Origin: an uncultured Anaerolineaceae bacterium
GTDB lineage: Bacteria > Chloroflexota > Anaerolineae > Anaerolineales > Anaerolineaceae
NCBI GenBank assembly: GCA_938020565.1
Contig: CALIHP010000012.1
Location: forward strand, 1-64,000
Direction: 5' to 3'
DNA length: 64,000 nucleotides
Shown here: positions 18,222 to 27,613 of the stretch, piece by piece
Layout: each line of letters begins with the position of its first letter
Numbering within the stretch: position 1 is the stretch's first letter
The notes under the pieces: generated by a model
Told to the model about the DNA's origin: nothing
Database searches by the model: none
Seen by the model: the letters and a program-made list of their open reading frames with translations, nothing else
Position numbers and translations under genes: made by a program

Positions 18222-18608
18222 ATGGCTGATATCGCTAAATTAGTTGAAGACCTGAGCGCGCTGAGCGTTCTTGAAGCTGCCGATCTGGTCAAGGCGCTGG
18301 AAGAAAAATGGGGCGTTTCCGCCGCCGCGCCGGTCGCCGCCGTCGCCGTCGCGGGCCCGGCCGAAGCTGCCGCCCCGGTTGAAGAAGCGACCGAATTCGA
18401 CGTCATTATCAAGGACGCCGGCCCGAAGAAGATCGACACGATTAAAGTCGTCCGCGCGCTGACGAGCCTTGGTCTCGTCGAAGCCAAGCAGATGGCCGAG
18501 ACCGCCGGGTCGAAGGTCCTGACCGCCGTCAGCAAAGACGCGGCCGCCGACGCAAAGAAGAAGCTCGAAGACGCCGGCGCCTCTGTCGACGTTGTCCCCG
18601 CCGCGTAA
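18222..18608 (+). CDS. rplL: 50S ribosomal protein L7/L12
   Basis: L7/L12 is the flexible stalk protein that recruits translation GTPases. The 128-residue chain has an N-terminal dimerisation domain (residues 1-33), an Ala/Val/Pro-rich hinge (about 34-55), and the C-terminal domain (FDVIIKDAGPKKIDTIKVVR and onward). The ATG at 18222 has a GCAGGAG site. A strong terminator follows at once, and rpoB is not next, unlike the common rplJL-rpoBC arrangement. Confidence 0.97.
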   Translation: MADIAKLVEDLSALSVLEAADLVKALEEKWGVSAAAPVAAVAVAGPAEAAAPVEEATEFDVIIKDAGPKKIDTIKVVRALTSLGLVEAKQMAETAGSKVLTAVSKDAAADAKKKLEDAGASVDVVPAA

Positions 18609-18636
18609 GTCCCGCGTCAGGGTTTTGAAAAGAAGG

Positions 18637-18671
18637 CCGTTCGCCTGTTCCACAGCGCGAGCGGTTTTTTT
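18637..18671 (+). terminator. Rho-independent terminator after rplL
   Basis: CCGTTCGC (18637-18644) pairs with GCGAGCGG (18657-18664), with one wobble pair, and runs into seven T bases (18665-18671). It ends the ribosomal protein block 28 bases after the rplL stop. Confidence 0.9.
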
Positions 18672-18728
18672 ATGGACGAACCGGATCGGGCGAAAACCGT
18701 TTACAATTGGCTTATGAGAGATACGAAG

Positions 18729-19193
18729 ATGAGCGTGATGACGGTCCGGCGGAGTTCGGTTTTCCCGGCTCCCGCGGAGGAAATTTTCCGCCGGCTTCAG
18801 CGGCTGGATACGCTGCAGTATATTGCGTCCCCCCTGGCGGCCTTCTCGCCGACCGGGGAGACGCCGTCGGACGGTGAGCTGCGCTGGGAGGCTGGAAAGA
18901 CGTTCGCTTTCAGGCTGCGCCTGTTCGGGGTCATCCCGCTGGGGGACCATGTGATCCGCGTTCTTGAATTCAGCGACCGTCCTTACGCGATCTTTACGCG
19001 AGAAGCGAACCCTTTCGTCCCGATTTGGAACCACAGGATCGAGCTTTCCGAGCTGGACGCGGATCGGACGCGGTACACGGACGACGTCGAAATCGGCGCC
19101 GGCTGGAAAACGCCGCTGGTCTGGCTCTGGGCGTGGTTCTTCTATGGCCACCGTCAGCGGAAATGGCTCCGTATTCTGGCGCGGGAGCGTTAA
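18729..19193 (+). CDS. SRPBCC (START/polyketide-cyclase-like) superfamily protein
   Basis: The product of about 154 residues starts with a beta-strand/helix pattern (SSVFPAPAEEIFRRLQRLDTL) typical of the SRPBCC fold, which binds lipids or other hydrophobic ligands. A central ALWF-rich core and a long C-terminal helix (KTPLVWLWAWFFYGHRQRKWLRIL) follow. I prefer the ATG at 18729, although the ATG at 18714 is possible and lies seven bases after TACAAT (18702-18707), which would make it leaderless. The ATG at 18672 is unlikely because it sits in the terminator T-run. Ligand and role are unknown. Confidence 0.6.
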   Translation: MSVMTVRRSSVFPAPAEEIFRRLQRLDTLQYIASPLAAFSPTGETPSDGELRWEAGKTFAFRLRLFGVIPLGDHVIRVLEFSDRPYAIFTREANPFVPIWNHRIELSELDADRTRYTDDVEIGAGWKTPLVWLWAWFFYGHRQRKWLRILARER

Positions 19194-19298
19194 TCGGCCT
19201 GTGGGCGGAAGGATCGCCTGCTTTTTTCATTTTTCGTGCTGCGGGGCCCGGCTTTTGAATCCCGGACTGAATTTTATGAAGATATCGAGGTGAGAACC

Positions 19299-21146
19299 AT
19301 GCAGTATTTTCCGTTTGGCATGTGGAAAAGTCCGATCGACGACCAGCGCTATATTCGCGCGAGCGGCCGTCTTCAACAGCTTCAATTCGGCCTGAACGGT
19401 TCGCTCTTGCTTACGGAGGCGAAGGACGAACGGAGCTTATATTTGTATGATGAGACCGAGGGAAAGCGCCGGCTGAACGGGGACGCCGCGGTCGGCGGGA
19501 CGGTCGGATATGGCGGCGGCGATTTCGACGCGGACGGTACCCGGATCGTATTCTGTTCCCCCGGTAAAGGGTTGTTTGTCCGTGGATACGATAAAAACCC
19601 GCCGCGCCCGCTCGTCGAGACGGCGCGTTCGCTTTCGTCGCCGGCGATCTCCCCGGACGGTCGTTTCCTGATCTATATCGAGAGCGACGGCGTTCAGGAC
19701 TGGCTTTCGCTGGCGTCGTTCAGCGACGGCTTCCTTTCCAAGGCGGTCTCCGGCGCTGATTTTTACATGCAGCCGGTCTGGGGCGCGGACGGGACGCGTC
19801 TTGCCTGGGTCGAATGGGATCATCCATCCATGCCCTGGGCCGGTTCGCGCGTCATGATCGGTACGTTTAACCGGGACACGCTGAAAATCAGCGACGTTCG
19901 AACGGTCGCCGGAGGGACCGACTTCCCCGCTGACCAGCCGCGTTTTTCCCCGGATGGGCGGTATCTGAGCTATATTGTTTCGAATGGCGAATGGCAGGAT
20001 ATCGCGCTGTTTGAGCTGGAGACGGGCGAGCGCCGGGTCCTCGTTCATGGCGCCGGCGCCGAATTTTCACAGCCGGCCTTCGTCATGGGGATCCGGACGA
20101 CCGCCTGGTTCGGGGACAGCCGCCGGCTCCTCTTCCGGCGTCAGCGCGGCGTTCGTGCGACGCTCGAGATCGTCAGCGTCCCCGACGGCGGAATCATGCG
20201 CGCGCCGGTTCCCGAACGCTACACCGGCTTCGATCAGGTTGCCGTCGACGCAGAAAGCGGCGCGATCGCCGCGATCGCCGTTTCGCCGGTCGAAGGCCCG
20301 GTCGCGCTGCGCGTCGCGGACGGGAAAACGTCAATCGTCCACCGGCTCTGTCTCGACGAGTTTCCCGAGGATTGGATTTCCGACCCGCGCGAAATCTCCT
20401 GGGAAGCGGGCGACGGGAGCCTGGTTCATGCCGTTTTTTACGCGCCGAGGAATCCGGAGTTCGGCTGGACCGGGAAGCCGCCGGCTTTCGTCATGATCCA
20501 CGGCGGTCCGACTTCAATCCGGGACCTTCGTTTCAGCGCGGAGCGGAGCTACTTTACATCGCGCGGTTACGGTTGGCTTGACGTCAATTACCGCGGATCG
20601 ACCGGGTACGGTCGGACGTACCTGAACGCGCTGAACGGGGCCTGGGGAATGAAGGACGTTGAGGACGCGATCGGCGGCGCGAACTGCGCCGGGAGGCTGG
20701 GGCTGGCGGATCGGAGCCGGATGCTGATTATCGGCGGAAGCGCGGGCGGCTATACGGTTTTGAACGCCCTTTCGCAGTACCCAGAGTCGTTTAAGGCGGG
20801 CGCGTCGTTGTTCGGCGTTACGAACCTGTACGCGATTTCGCTGGACACGCACAAGATCGAACTGCATTACAACGATTCGCTCGTCGGGACCCTTCCCGGA
20901 GACGATATCCGGTACCGCGACTGGTCCCCGGCTTTTCATGCCGGGCGGATTCAGGCGCCGCTGGCGGTTTTTCAGGGCGAGGACGACCCGGTCGTCCCGC
21001 TGGATCAGGCGCGGCGGCTCGTTCGTGGGCTGCGCTGTGCGAACGTCGTCCGCTTTTATCCGGGCGAAGGGCATGGTTTTTGCAAACCGGAAACGAATCT
21101 GGATTATATCCGGACGCTGACCGCCTTTGTTCAGGATTACCTGTAG
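19299..21146 (+). CDS. S9 family serine peptidase (acylaminoacyl/dipeptidyl-peptidase type)
   Basis: This 615-residue cytoplasmic peptidase has an N-terminal WD40-like/PD40 beta-propeller (about residues 20-340, with repeats such as FSPDGRYLSYI) and a C-terminal alpha/beta-hydrolase domain. The catalytic triad is visible: S481 in GGSAGG, D563 in GEDDPVVP, and H592 in GEGHGF. The propeller limits access to short peptides. The ATG at 19299 follows AGGTGA by five bases; the longer frame upstream lacks a good site. It has no signal peptide. It probably recycles peptides. Confidence 0.93.
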   Translation: MQYFPFGMWKSPIDDQRYIRASGRLQQLQFGLNGSLLLTEAKDERSLYLYDETEGKRRLNGDAAVGGTVGYGGGDFDADGTRIVFCSPGKGLFVRGYDKNPPRPLVETARSLSSPAISPDGRFLIYIESDGVQDWLSLASFSDGFLSKAVSGADFYMQPVWGADGTRLAWVEWDHPSMPWAGSRVMIGTFNRDTLKISDVRTVAGGTDFPADQPRFSPDGRYLSYIVSNGEWQDIALFELETGERRVLVHGAGAEFSQPAFVMGIRTTAWFGDSRRLLFRRQRGVRATLEIVSVPDGGIMRAPVPERYTGFDQVAVDAESGAIAAIAVSPVEGPVALRVADGKTSIVHRLCLDEFPEDWISDPREISWEAGDGSLVHAVFYAPRNPEFGWTGKPPAFVMIHGGPTSIRDLRFSAERSYFTSRGYGWLDVNYRGSTGYGRTYLNALNGAWGMKDVEDAIGGANCAGRLGLADRSRMLIIGGSAGGYTVLNALSQYPESFKAGASLFGVTNLYAISLDTHKIELHYNDSLVGTLPGDDIRYRDWSPAFHAGRIQAPLAVFQGEDDPVVPLDQARRLVRGLRCANVVRFYPGEGHGFCKPETNLDYIRTLTAFVQDYL

Positions 21147-21258
21147 CGATTGTCAGAAGTTTTCACGGATTGTCGGTTCCGCCTTGGAAAAGGCTTTAAA
21201 ATTGGAATAAGTTAAAGAATGAAACCGTTACAAACGGAAGAAGCGTAAAGGAGTAAAA

Positions 21259-21750
21259 ATGTTATCGAAAAAAGTTGCTGCGGCTCTGAATAGCCAGGTG
21301 AATAAAGAATTGTTCTCGGCGTATATGTACCTCGGGATGGCCAATTATCTGGAGGGCCAGGATTTCAAGGGAATGGCGTCCTGGATGAAGAAGCAGTCGG
21401 CTGAAGAAGTCGAGCACGCGGAAAAGCTCATTGCGTATCTTCAGGATTGCGGCGCGGCTGTCGAGCTGGAGGCGATCGAAAAGCCGAAGAACGAATATGA
21501 GTCGGTCGCGGGCGTTTTTGACGCCGCGCTGGATCATGAAAAGTTCGTCAGCGCGTCGATCCATGACCTCGTCTATCTGGCGCGGGAAGAAAAGGACCTG
21601 CCGACCGAGAATTTCCTTGGCTGGTTTGTCAGCGAACAGGTTGAGGAAGAAGCCACGTTCAGCCATGTCGTCGAGCTGCTGAAGAAAATCAATAACGCCG
21701 CCGCCGGACTGATCATCCTCGATGGACAGCTGGCCGGTCGGAAAGACTGA
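21259..21750 (+). CDS. ftnA: Non-heme ferritin
   Basis: Ferritin forms a 24-subunit iron-storage shell. The 163-residue protein has the ferroxidase ligands E17, E50 and H53 (in SAEEVEHAEK) and the later SEQVEEE segment on helix D. No heme-binding methionine of bacterioferritin is evident. It is monocistronic, with a terminator directly behind it and a good ribosome site (AAAGGAG). It complements Dps at 9220. Confidence 0.95.
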   Translation: MLSKKVAAALNSQVNKELFSAYMYLGMANYLEGQDFKGMASWMKKQSAEEVEHAEKLIAYLQDCGAAVELEAIEKPKNEYESVAGVFDAALDHEKFVSASIHDLVYLAREEKDLPTENFLGWFVSEQVEEEATFSHVVELLKKINNAAAGLIILDGQLAGRKD

Positions 21751-21781
21751 TTGCAGCGTTGATGATCTGCAAATAAGAAGG

Positions 21782-21818
21782 ACGGGCTTTTTTCCTGCGT
21801 CAGGAGAGCCCGTTTTTT
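21782..21818 (+). terminator. Rho-independent terminator of the ferritin gene
   Basis: ACGGGCT (21782-21788) pairs with AGCCCGT (21807-21813), with an inner TCCTG/CAGGA helix, followed by a run of T (21813-21818). Confidence 0.92.
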
Positions 21819-21858
21819 GATGGAAGCAGATCGCGGGGCCAGGTACCGCTGACGACTG

Positions 21859-21894
21859 CGAACTAAAAGTGTTCCGCGAGGCTTTTTTAGTTCG
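21859..21894. repeat. Inverted repeat between convergent genes
   Basis: CGAACTAAAA (21859-21868) and TTTTAGTTCG (21885-21894) form a perfect 10-bp inverted repeat with a 16-base spacer, between the ferritin gene and the convergent ATPase gene. It may help end the minus-strand transcript, though the tail on that strand is not T-rich. Confidence 0.5.
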
Positions 21895-21938
21895 TATCCT
21901 GCGTCCGCGGGATATTTGCGCGCGGGGGAGCTTCCGCG

Positions 21939-23276
21939 TTAAAATCCGATTATCCGTTCGTCCAGTAAAAAATCCTGAATCCCGACGTAGAAAATTCCTT
22001 TTTCGTCCTGCCAGGGACGGATCCGGTCCCGGACGACGACGATTTTCCTGAATGAATCGTCGATCCGGAGGAGGGAGTTGGTTTCCTGCTCCCGTTTTTC
22101 AGCTTCGTCGATCCGCAGCGCGGATTGGATATAGGTTCGCTGGCTCCCATGGTTGACGACGAAATCGACTTCAAGCTGGCCGCGGGTTTTCTGTCCCCCG
22201 CCCGGATCGCCTGTCGCCTGGGTGCTGTATGAAACGACGCCGACGTCGACGTTATATCCGCGTCGGATCAGGTCGTTATACAGGATATTTTCCATGAGAT
22301 GCGTTTCTTCCGTTTGCCGGAAGTTGAGACGCGCGTTCCGAAGCCCGATATCGGTAAAATAATATTTCAGCGGCGTGTCAAAATATTTCGCCCCTTTGAT
22401 ATCGTATCGTTTCGCGGCGCTGAGAAGATACGCTTCGACGAAATAGTCGAGATATCTGGCGATGGTATTGTGCGAAATGCGCAGCTTCCTTTCTGAGCGG
22501 AAGCGGTTCTCCAGCTTCGTCGGGTTAGTCAGTGAGCCGATCGCCGAGGAGACGAAATCCAGCAGGATTTCGAGCGTTTCTTTTTCGTTTCGGATATCGT
22601 TCCGTTCGATAATGTCCCTGACGTACGTTTTGTCCATCAGGTCTTTCAGATAGCGGCTTTTTTCCTCCGCGCTTTCGAGCGATAAAAGATAAGGCATCCC
22701 TCCGTACGCGCAGTATTCGATCCAGGCTGATAACGGGTCCGAGCGGTAAGATGCGGAACGCGCTTCGCGGTAAGCTGGATAAAATTCACCGAACGATAGT
22801 GGAAAGACATGGATTTCGTCGCCCCGGTCCCGGAACTGGGTCAGGACTTCCCGGGAGAGCATTTTCGAATTGCTCCCGGATACGTAGAGGTCGAGGTTCC
22901 TGATTTTCATCAAGCCGAGAACCGTGTCGATAAAAGTAACTTTTTCGTTCGGGTCGTCGAGGTATGGATTCGGAACGCTTGCGCAAAGCTGGATTTCGTC
23001 GATAAAAACGTACGCCCGGTCGGTCTTTCCCGCGATTTTCTCTTTGACGAACTCGTTCAGCGCGAATGGGTTGCGATAGCGAACGCTGTCGATTTCGTCG
23101 AGCGCGATTTCGACGATCTGGTCCTCCCGTACCCCGTTCCGCAGCAGGTAATTTTTATATATATTGAAGAGCAGGTAAGATTTTCCGCAGCGCCGGATCC
23201 CGGTGATAATCTTGACGCGGCCATTGTCCTTTTTCCGGATCAGTGCGTTCAGGTATGCGTCCCTTTTGATTTCCAT
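21939..23276 (-). CDS. AAA-type ATPase with DUF4143 domain
   Basis: The 445-residue protein has a Walker A P-loop (GIRRCGKS, near residue 28), Walker B (YVFIDEIQ), and a sensor segment (LYVSGSNSKM). A winged-helix region follows, then the C-terminal DUF4143 nuclease-like domain (YFTDIGLRNA, LMENILYNDLIRRG, then VDFVV). These ATPases are common, often patchily distributed, and have no settled function. I chose the ATG at 23276, which has an AAGGAG site eight bases upstream. It is a lone minus-strand gene between plus-strand genes, fitting an accessory insertion. Confidence 0.88.
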   Translation of the reverse strand: MEIKRDAYLNALIRKKDNGRVKIITGIRRCGKSYLLFNIYKNYLLRNGVREDQIVEIALDEIDSVRYRNPFALNEFVKEKIAGKTDRAYVFIDEIQLCASVPNPYLDDPNEKVTFIDTVLGLMKIRNLDLYVSGSNSKMLSREVLTQFRDRGDEIHVFPLSFGEFYPAYREARSASYRSDPLSAWIEYCAYGGMPYLLSLESAEEKSRYLKDLMDKTYVRDIIERNDIRNEKETLEILLDFVSSAIGSLTNPTKLENRFRSERKLRISHNTIARYLDYFVEAYLLSAAKRYDIKGAKYFDTPLKYYFTDIGLRNARLNFRQTEETHLMENILYNDLIRRGYNVDVGVVSYSTQATGDPGGGQKTRGQLEVDFVVNHGSQRTYIQSALRIDEAEKREQETNSLLRIDDSFRKIVVVRDRIRPWQDEKGIFYVGIQDFLLDERIIGF

Positions 23277-23475
23277 GCGATCGGCTCCTTTTCTCAGTTC
23301 GTGCAATTTGCGTTCCATGGTACACTTTCAGTTCGCAGCGCGCCGCGGGCAGAGGCGTTCGGTGCAGGGCGCGGCGGTAAAGAAAGCTTAAGCTTTTCAG
23401 GCGCGCGTCCGCGGGCGGTCATGCCTGCCGGGGCGGCCTCGCCTTTTCCGGGGTTTCCGTTTAAAATTTAACCTG

Positions 23476-23534
23476 CTGTCAATATTCTGACAGGGCGGTC
23501 GGTTTTTCGCCTGAGCTGAGAACCGGGCTATAAT
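23476..23534 (+). promoter_or_regulatory. Dyad and -10 before the phosphoesterase-kinase module
   Basis: CTGTCA (23476-23481) and TGACAG (23488-23493) form a perfect 6-6-6 dyad. TATAAT (23529-23534) lies 36 bases downstream and about 56 bases before the first gene. No -35 matches well. The dyad could be an activator or repressor site; it lacks a T-run after it. Confidence 0.35.
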
Positions 23535-23589
23535 GAAACTGAGGAAACGGGCGCTTTTCCTTCGTCGGATTGCGTCCGGCAAAAAATGA

Positions 23590-24417
23590 ATGGGCAAACG
23601 GCATTTGGTCTTATCGGATATCCACGAAAACAGCGGCAGCCTGCAAAGAATTTTAGCAGAAGCGCGGAAAACGAACGGGGGATATGACGATATCTGGCTT
23701 TTGGGGGATATTTTGGGACATGCGGACCGGATCAGCGGGAGAGACGCGTTCAACTCTGACGTCCCGGCCGTGATCGCGCTGATCGAGAACGAAACGAGCG
23801 AAGCGGTCTTCGGAAATTGGGAATACTGGCTGACCCATCCGGAAGACGACCGCGTCAACCCGGCGCAGGAAAAATACCTGGACCAGCTTCAGGGTCTCCG
23901 CGCGGGGCTGAACGGAACGCTGGACCGGGTCCTGGAGAAGCTGTCGATGAAAGCGATGTCGACCGTGACGAAGGAAACGCCGGAATTTACCCTGTTCCAC
24001 GGCTGTTCCTTCCGGCTTTACAGCGGCGACGGTCATACCGCGGCGCCCTGGGAAAGCTACCTGTACCCGAAAGAATTGAACCGCGTTACCCGCGGCCTTT
24101 TTGAAAACAGCGCGAATCTGACGACGGACCATTTCCTTTTTGGCCACACGCACATGCCGGGGTATTTCGTTTATTCGATGCGGACGCTGACGAATGTCTG
24201 GATGCAATTTACCGAGAACTGGCTGGGGGTCGTTTTTCCGTACCGGAACGGCGTTCAACGGTTCGGGATCAATCCGGGAAGCGTCGGCGAACGGCGTACC
24301 GGCTTGCCGCGCACGGCGTTAATTATCGATCAGGAGCGCGCGACGTTCGAGTACGTCGCCGATCCGAAGTCGCTCTGCGGCGGGGGGAACGGCGCGCGGG
24401 CTTTTGGAGGGATATGA
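23590..24417 (+). CDS. Calcineurin-like metallophosphoesterase
   Basis: The 275-residue protein has the metal-binding motifs of the superfamily in order: SDIHEN (residues 9-14), LLGDILGH (about 37-44), GNWE (about 75), the FHGCSF histidine, GHTHMP, and NPGSVG. It could hydrolyse a phosphoprotein, cyclic nucleotide or other phosphoester. Its last four bases overlap the start of the kinase-like gene, so the two are translationally coupled. That suggests a phosphatase-kinase pair acting on the same target (inference). No signal peptide is seen, so it is cytoplasmic. Confidence 0.9.
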   Translation: MGKRHLVLSDIHENSGSLQRILAEARKTNGGYDDIWLLGDILGHADRISGRDAFNSDVPAVIALIENETSEAVFGNWEYWLTHPEDDRVNPAQEKYLDQLQGLRAGLNGTLDRVLEKLSMKAMSTVTKETPEFTLFHGCSFRLYSGDGHTAAPWESYLYPKELNRVTRGLFENSANLTTDHFLFGHTHMPGYFVYSMRTLTNVWMQFTENWLGVVFPYRNGVQRFGINPGSVGERRTGLPRTALIIDQERATFEYVADPKSLCGGGNGARAFGGI

Positions 24418-27400
24418 AATCCGATAAAATCGATCCGATCGTCGCTGAGATCAGCGGCGCCCGAATTGGCGATCATTTCGTCGAGCTGACGTATACCGGC
24501 GGAAAAAGCCAGGTCAGTACCGCGTTCGCGTACGAATTCATCGCGCAGTCAAGCGGCGAGAGGTATATCCTGAAATTTTTCGACGCGAAGGACGGACTGA
24601 ATAACGAAACCAGCGTCCTGAAGCAGGTCAACCGCCTCTTCCAGACGGAATCGATCCTGGAAGCGAGCGCGGTCAAGCGGATGGGGTACATGCCGGTCCC
24701 GACGGTTGCCGCCGATACGATCGAGCTGTTCAACGACGAATTCATGCGCTCGATGGATCCGGGCGAATACAGGATTTTGCTGGAGACGGCCGCCCGCGGG
24801 CAGAGCTGCGAGCGGGAGCTTCCGCCGGGATACCTGGTGCGGCTGAAAATCGTCGTCGAGCTGGCGAAGCTGCTGCGCCTCTGCGCCCGGGCGAAGATCG
24901 CTTATGTCGATATTAAGCCGCTGGAGCATGTTTTCTGGACGGCGGGACCGTCCGGCCGGACGGAGATTACGCTGATCGACTGGGGGAACGCGCGGACTGA
25001 CGCGACGTCGACGCAGCTCGTCGACGACATCCGCAAGTTCTGTACCTTCCTGCCGGAGCTGATTTACGGGAAAAAGATGCTCGACCTGACGAATAACGGG
25101 AAGTACGAGTACCCGATTCAGAAGGAGAACGATCGGCGCCTGATTTCGCTGCTGGGGCAGCTGTCCTTCAATACGAATAATCCGCCGCTGACGCAGAAAT
25201 ACGCTCAGCTGGTCGGGGACCTGGTCGCGGGCTCGCTGAACGAAATCCGGCTCCAGACGAAGATCGTCGACGTATGGGACGATATATTGCGGATCCTTTT
25301 CGAGGCCCAGTCTTCCTTTGAGCGGGATACCTCCACGGTCTTATCCTGGGAATCGCTCCGCCGGGACGCGGAGGCGGCGTTCAGCGTCGACGCGGACGTT
25401 TTCCGGTCGCGCGATTTCGCCCGGATCTGCGCGCCGCGGCTGACGTCGCTCGCTTCGTACCGGGCGTGGCTGCTGCCGGCGATGCGCTTTATTCAGACCT
25501 GGTACGGGAAGATCGACCTGATTCCGCAGCGCGGCTTTGACGACTGCTCCGATCGGATCTTAGCGAACGATCCGACGGGGCTGAAAGACGCGTTCGCGAA
25601 GGTCTGCGACGTTATCCGCGCGAAGTTCAACCGTATGACGCTGCGCAGCGATTTTTCGGAAACGCTGCAGGAAAGCCTGACGCTCTGCGCCGACGTGATT
25701 CAGGCGTGGGAGTTCATGAAGGAAATCGAGGAGGACACGATGTCGTCCGGCGTTTTCCAGGTCACGTTCAGCACGTCGAATTTGCGCGTGATCGACCCGC
25801 TTTTAGCCGACGCCTACCGGAAACAGAATAAACGCAGCGCCGAGGTCACCGCGGAGCGCGCGATCGAACCGGCGCCCGCCGAACCGGGACCCGTCCCGGC
25901 GACCGAGGCGGTTATCGAAGGCGAGATCGTTCCGGTCGACCCGAAGGCGGTCGAGCCGCCGCCAGCGTTTAATCGACGCGCGGCTCAGCTCGTCGACGTG
26001 TATCGGAACCTGAAACGCTTTTCGCATCTCGCGAATGTCGATTTTTTCCGGGATTTGAACGATTTTATTACGGAGAATCAGGATTACGAGGCCGAGATCG
26101 CGGTGCGGCTGTCGCCGGTTTTCGACGGCATGCTCAGCGAGGTGGAGGCCTGGATCGACGGGATCAGCCCCGATCGCTTTATTGTCCCCGACGCGTTCCT
26201 GAACAGCGTCGACTGGCTGCAGAACCTGCCGCCGGCGGTCGAAGGACTGCGGATTTCGGCTCAGGGAATGGAGCTTTCGATTTTTGAAGCGCTTCAGGAC
26301 AAGCTGTATACCTGTCAGATTGACCTCGCGCGGGCGGGAAACGCATCGCTCGAGCTGCGTCAGAATCCGGCGCTCCGCGATTCGGTGGGGCGGATTAAAA
26401 TGCTGCGGAAAAAGCTGGACAGCGAGAACATGATCCGCTTCCGCCGCCTGCTCCAGGAGCATGATTACGCCAGCGTTCAGCAGATTATCGACGATCACTA
26501 TATCGAGTTCCCGGAGATGTACGAACGGCTTCGGAACGAAATGGCGTTCCAGGAGCGGAACGACGAGGACCAGCGGACGCTGGCGATTATTAATACGGTC
26601 GTCAATGACCTTTACCACAACAGCGGGAATCTTGAGACCGGGAAGCTGTTGAAAAATCAGGGGAATATCCCGTATATTTCCCAGCGTCTTTCGGACTACC
26701 GCCAGCGCAATGCGCAGTTGATCGAAATGCAGTCCGAATTGATCAATACGAAGGAATTCGCGATGCGCGCGGCGCGTTCGATGCAGGAGGGGAAGCGCCT
26801 GTCGGCGCTGACGATCCTGATCGCGGTCGTCATGCTGATTGTCGGGATCGTGCTGCTGGCGACGTCGATGTCGCGGAACGTCTCCCAGATGCAGATGATT
26901 TCGCAGCTCCAGCGTCAGATCAGCGAATATCAGGCGACGAACCAGGCGTTAGCGCAGCGGCAGGCTGAAGCGACGCCGATCGTCATCGTCGCGACGCCGG
27001 TCCCGACCGAGCCCCCCGCGGAGATTCAGCCCGAAGCTCCGGCCGTCGCCGCTGAGCCGGAAACGGGCGAAGGCGGGAGCGCCGAACCGCCGGCCGATCT
27101 TTCGGGCGAAAGCGTTCCCACCCCGGTCCAGACGCCGGTCGACGCCGAGGCGGAGGCGCTCCTCTCCCCTGCGGACAGGCACCTGAACGCGCTTCTCAAT
27201 CAGCAGGTCCGGTTTACGCTTCCCGGAAATTTAGCTCTCTACGGCGACGCGGAGCTTGATCCGAAGCTTCAGGTCGGGACGGTTACCGACTTTGCGCAGG
27301 ACGTCGGCGGCAAACTTATCGCTTATAACGAAAAGGCGGTCCATCTCGAAATTCCGTTTAATATCTATAAAGACCGCGTTTCGGCCAGCACGCAGCAGAA

Positions 27401-27590
27401 CGTCCTGAACGCGACGAATATCCGCCGGTATTCGGATACGCCGGGAAATACCCCGCTCGTCTTTATCACGATGGTGGACGTTGTGCTGACTGAGCCGATC
27501 AAGGACTGTACGGAGGAGGCGACGTCGTTCTGTCATGGTACTTTCTCCCTTTGGATCGAACGGTCCGGGATCGAAAATTCGATAAAATAG
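24414..27590 (+). CDS. Membrane-anchored protein-kinase-like protein with extracytoplasmic C-terminus
   Basis: This 1058-residue protein starts with a divergent protein-kinase fold: K54 in YILKFFD (beta-3 lysine), D166 in VDIKP (catalytic loop) and D189 in LIDWGN (DFG replaced by DWG). A helical cytoplasmic region follows, with an acidic/proline-rich break near residue 480. One transmembrane helix lies at 797-817, then a short coiled coil (LQRQISEYQATNQALAQRQ), a Pro/Glu-rich linker with TPVPTEPP-type repeats, and a C-terminal domain of about 130 residues with two cysteines. The layout resembles bacterial receptor Ser/Thr kinases, but the fold is remote and activity is unproven. It overlaps the phosphoesterase by four bases and is followed 23 bases later by a giant protein of the same topology. 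Confidence 0.75.
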   Translation: MKSDKIDPIVAEISGARIGDHFVELTYTGGKSQVSTAFAYEFIAQSSGERYILKFFDAKDGLNNETSVLKQVNRLFQTESILEASAVKRMGYMPVPTVAADTIELFNDEFMRSMDPGEYRILLETAARGQSCERELPPGYLVRLKIVVELAKLLRLCARAKIAYVDIKPLEHVFWTAGPSGRTEITLIDWGNARTDATSTQLVDDIRKFCTFLPELIYGKKMLDLTNNGKYEYPIQKENDRRLISLLGQLSFNTNNPPLTQKYAQLVGDLVAGSLNEIRLQTKIVDVWDDILRILFEAQSSFERDTSTVLSWESLRRDAEAAFSVDADVFRSRDFARICAPRLTSLASYRAWLLPAMRFIQTWYGKIDLIPQRGFDDCSDRILANDPTGLKDAFAKVCDVIRAKFNRMTLRSDFSETLQESLTLCADVIQAWEFMKEIEEDTMSSGVFQVTFSTSNLRVIDPLLADAYRKQNKRSAEVTAERAIEPAPAEPGPVPATEAVIEGEIVPVDPKAVEPPPAFNRRAAQLVDVYRNLKRFSHLANVDFFRDLNDFITENQDYEAEIAVRLSPVFDGMLSEVEAWIDGISPDRFIVPDAFLNSVDWLQNLPPAVEGLRISAQGMELSIFEALQDKLYTCQIDLARAGNASLELRQNPALRDSVGRIKMLRKKLDSENMIRFRRLLQEHDYASVQQIIDDHYIEFPEMYERLRNEMAFQERNDEDQRTLAIINTVVNDLYHNSGNLETGKLLKNQGNIPYISQRLSDYRQRNAQLIEMQSELINTKEFAMRAARSMQEGKRLSALTILIAVVMLIVGIVLLATSMSRNVSQMQMISQLQRQISEYQATNQALAQRQAEATPIVIVATPVPTEPPAEIQPEAPAVAAEPETGEGGSAEPPADLSGESVPTPVQTPVDAEAEALLSPADRHLNALLNQQVRFTLPGNLALYGDAELDPKLQVGTVTDFAQDVGGKLIAYNEKAVHLEIPFNIYKDRVSASTQQNVLNATNIRRYSDTPGNTPLVFITMVDVVLTEPIKDCTEEATSFCHGTFSLWIERSGIENSIK

Positions 27591-27613
27591 GATCGGATTA
27601 AAAACAGACAACT

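Noticed and set aside
21939..23276. Transposase or IS element on the minus strand
   Set aside because: The product is a Walker-type ATPase with DUF4143; no terminal inverted repeats or target duplications were seen around it.
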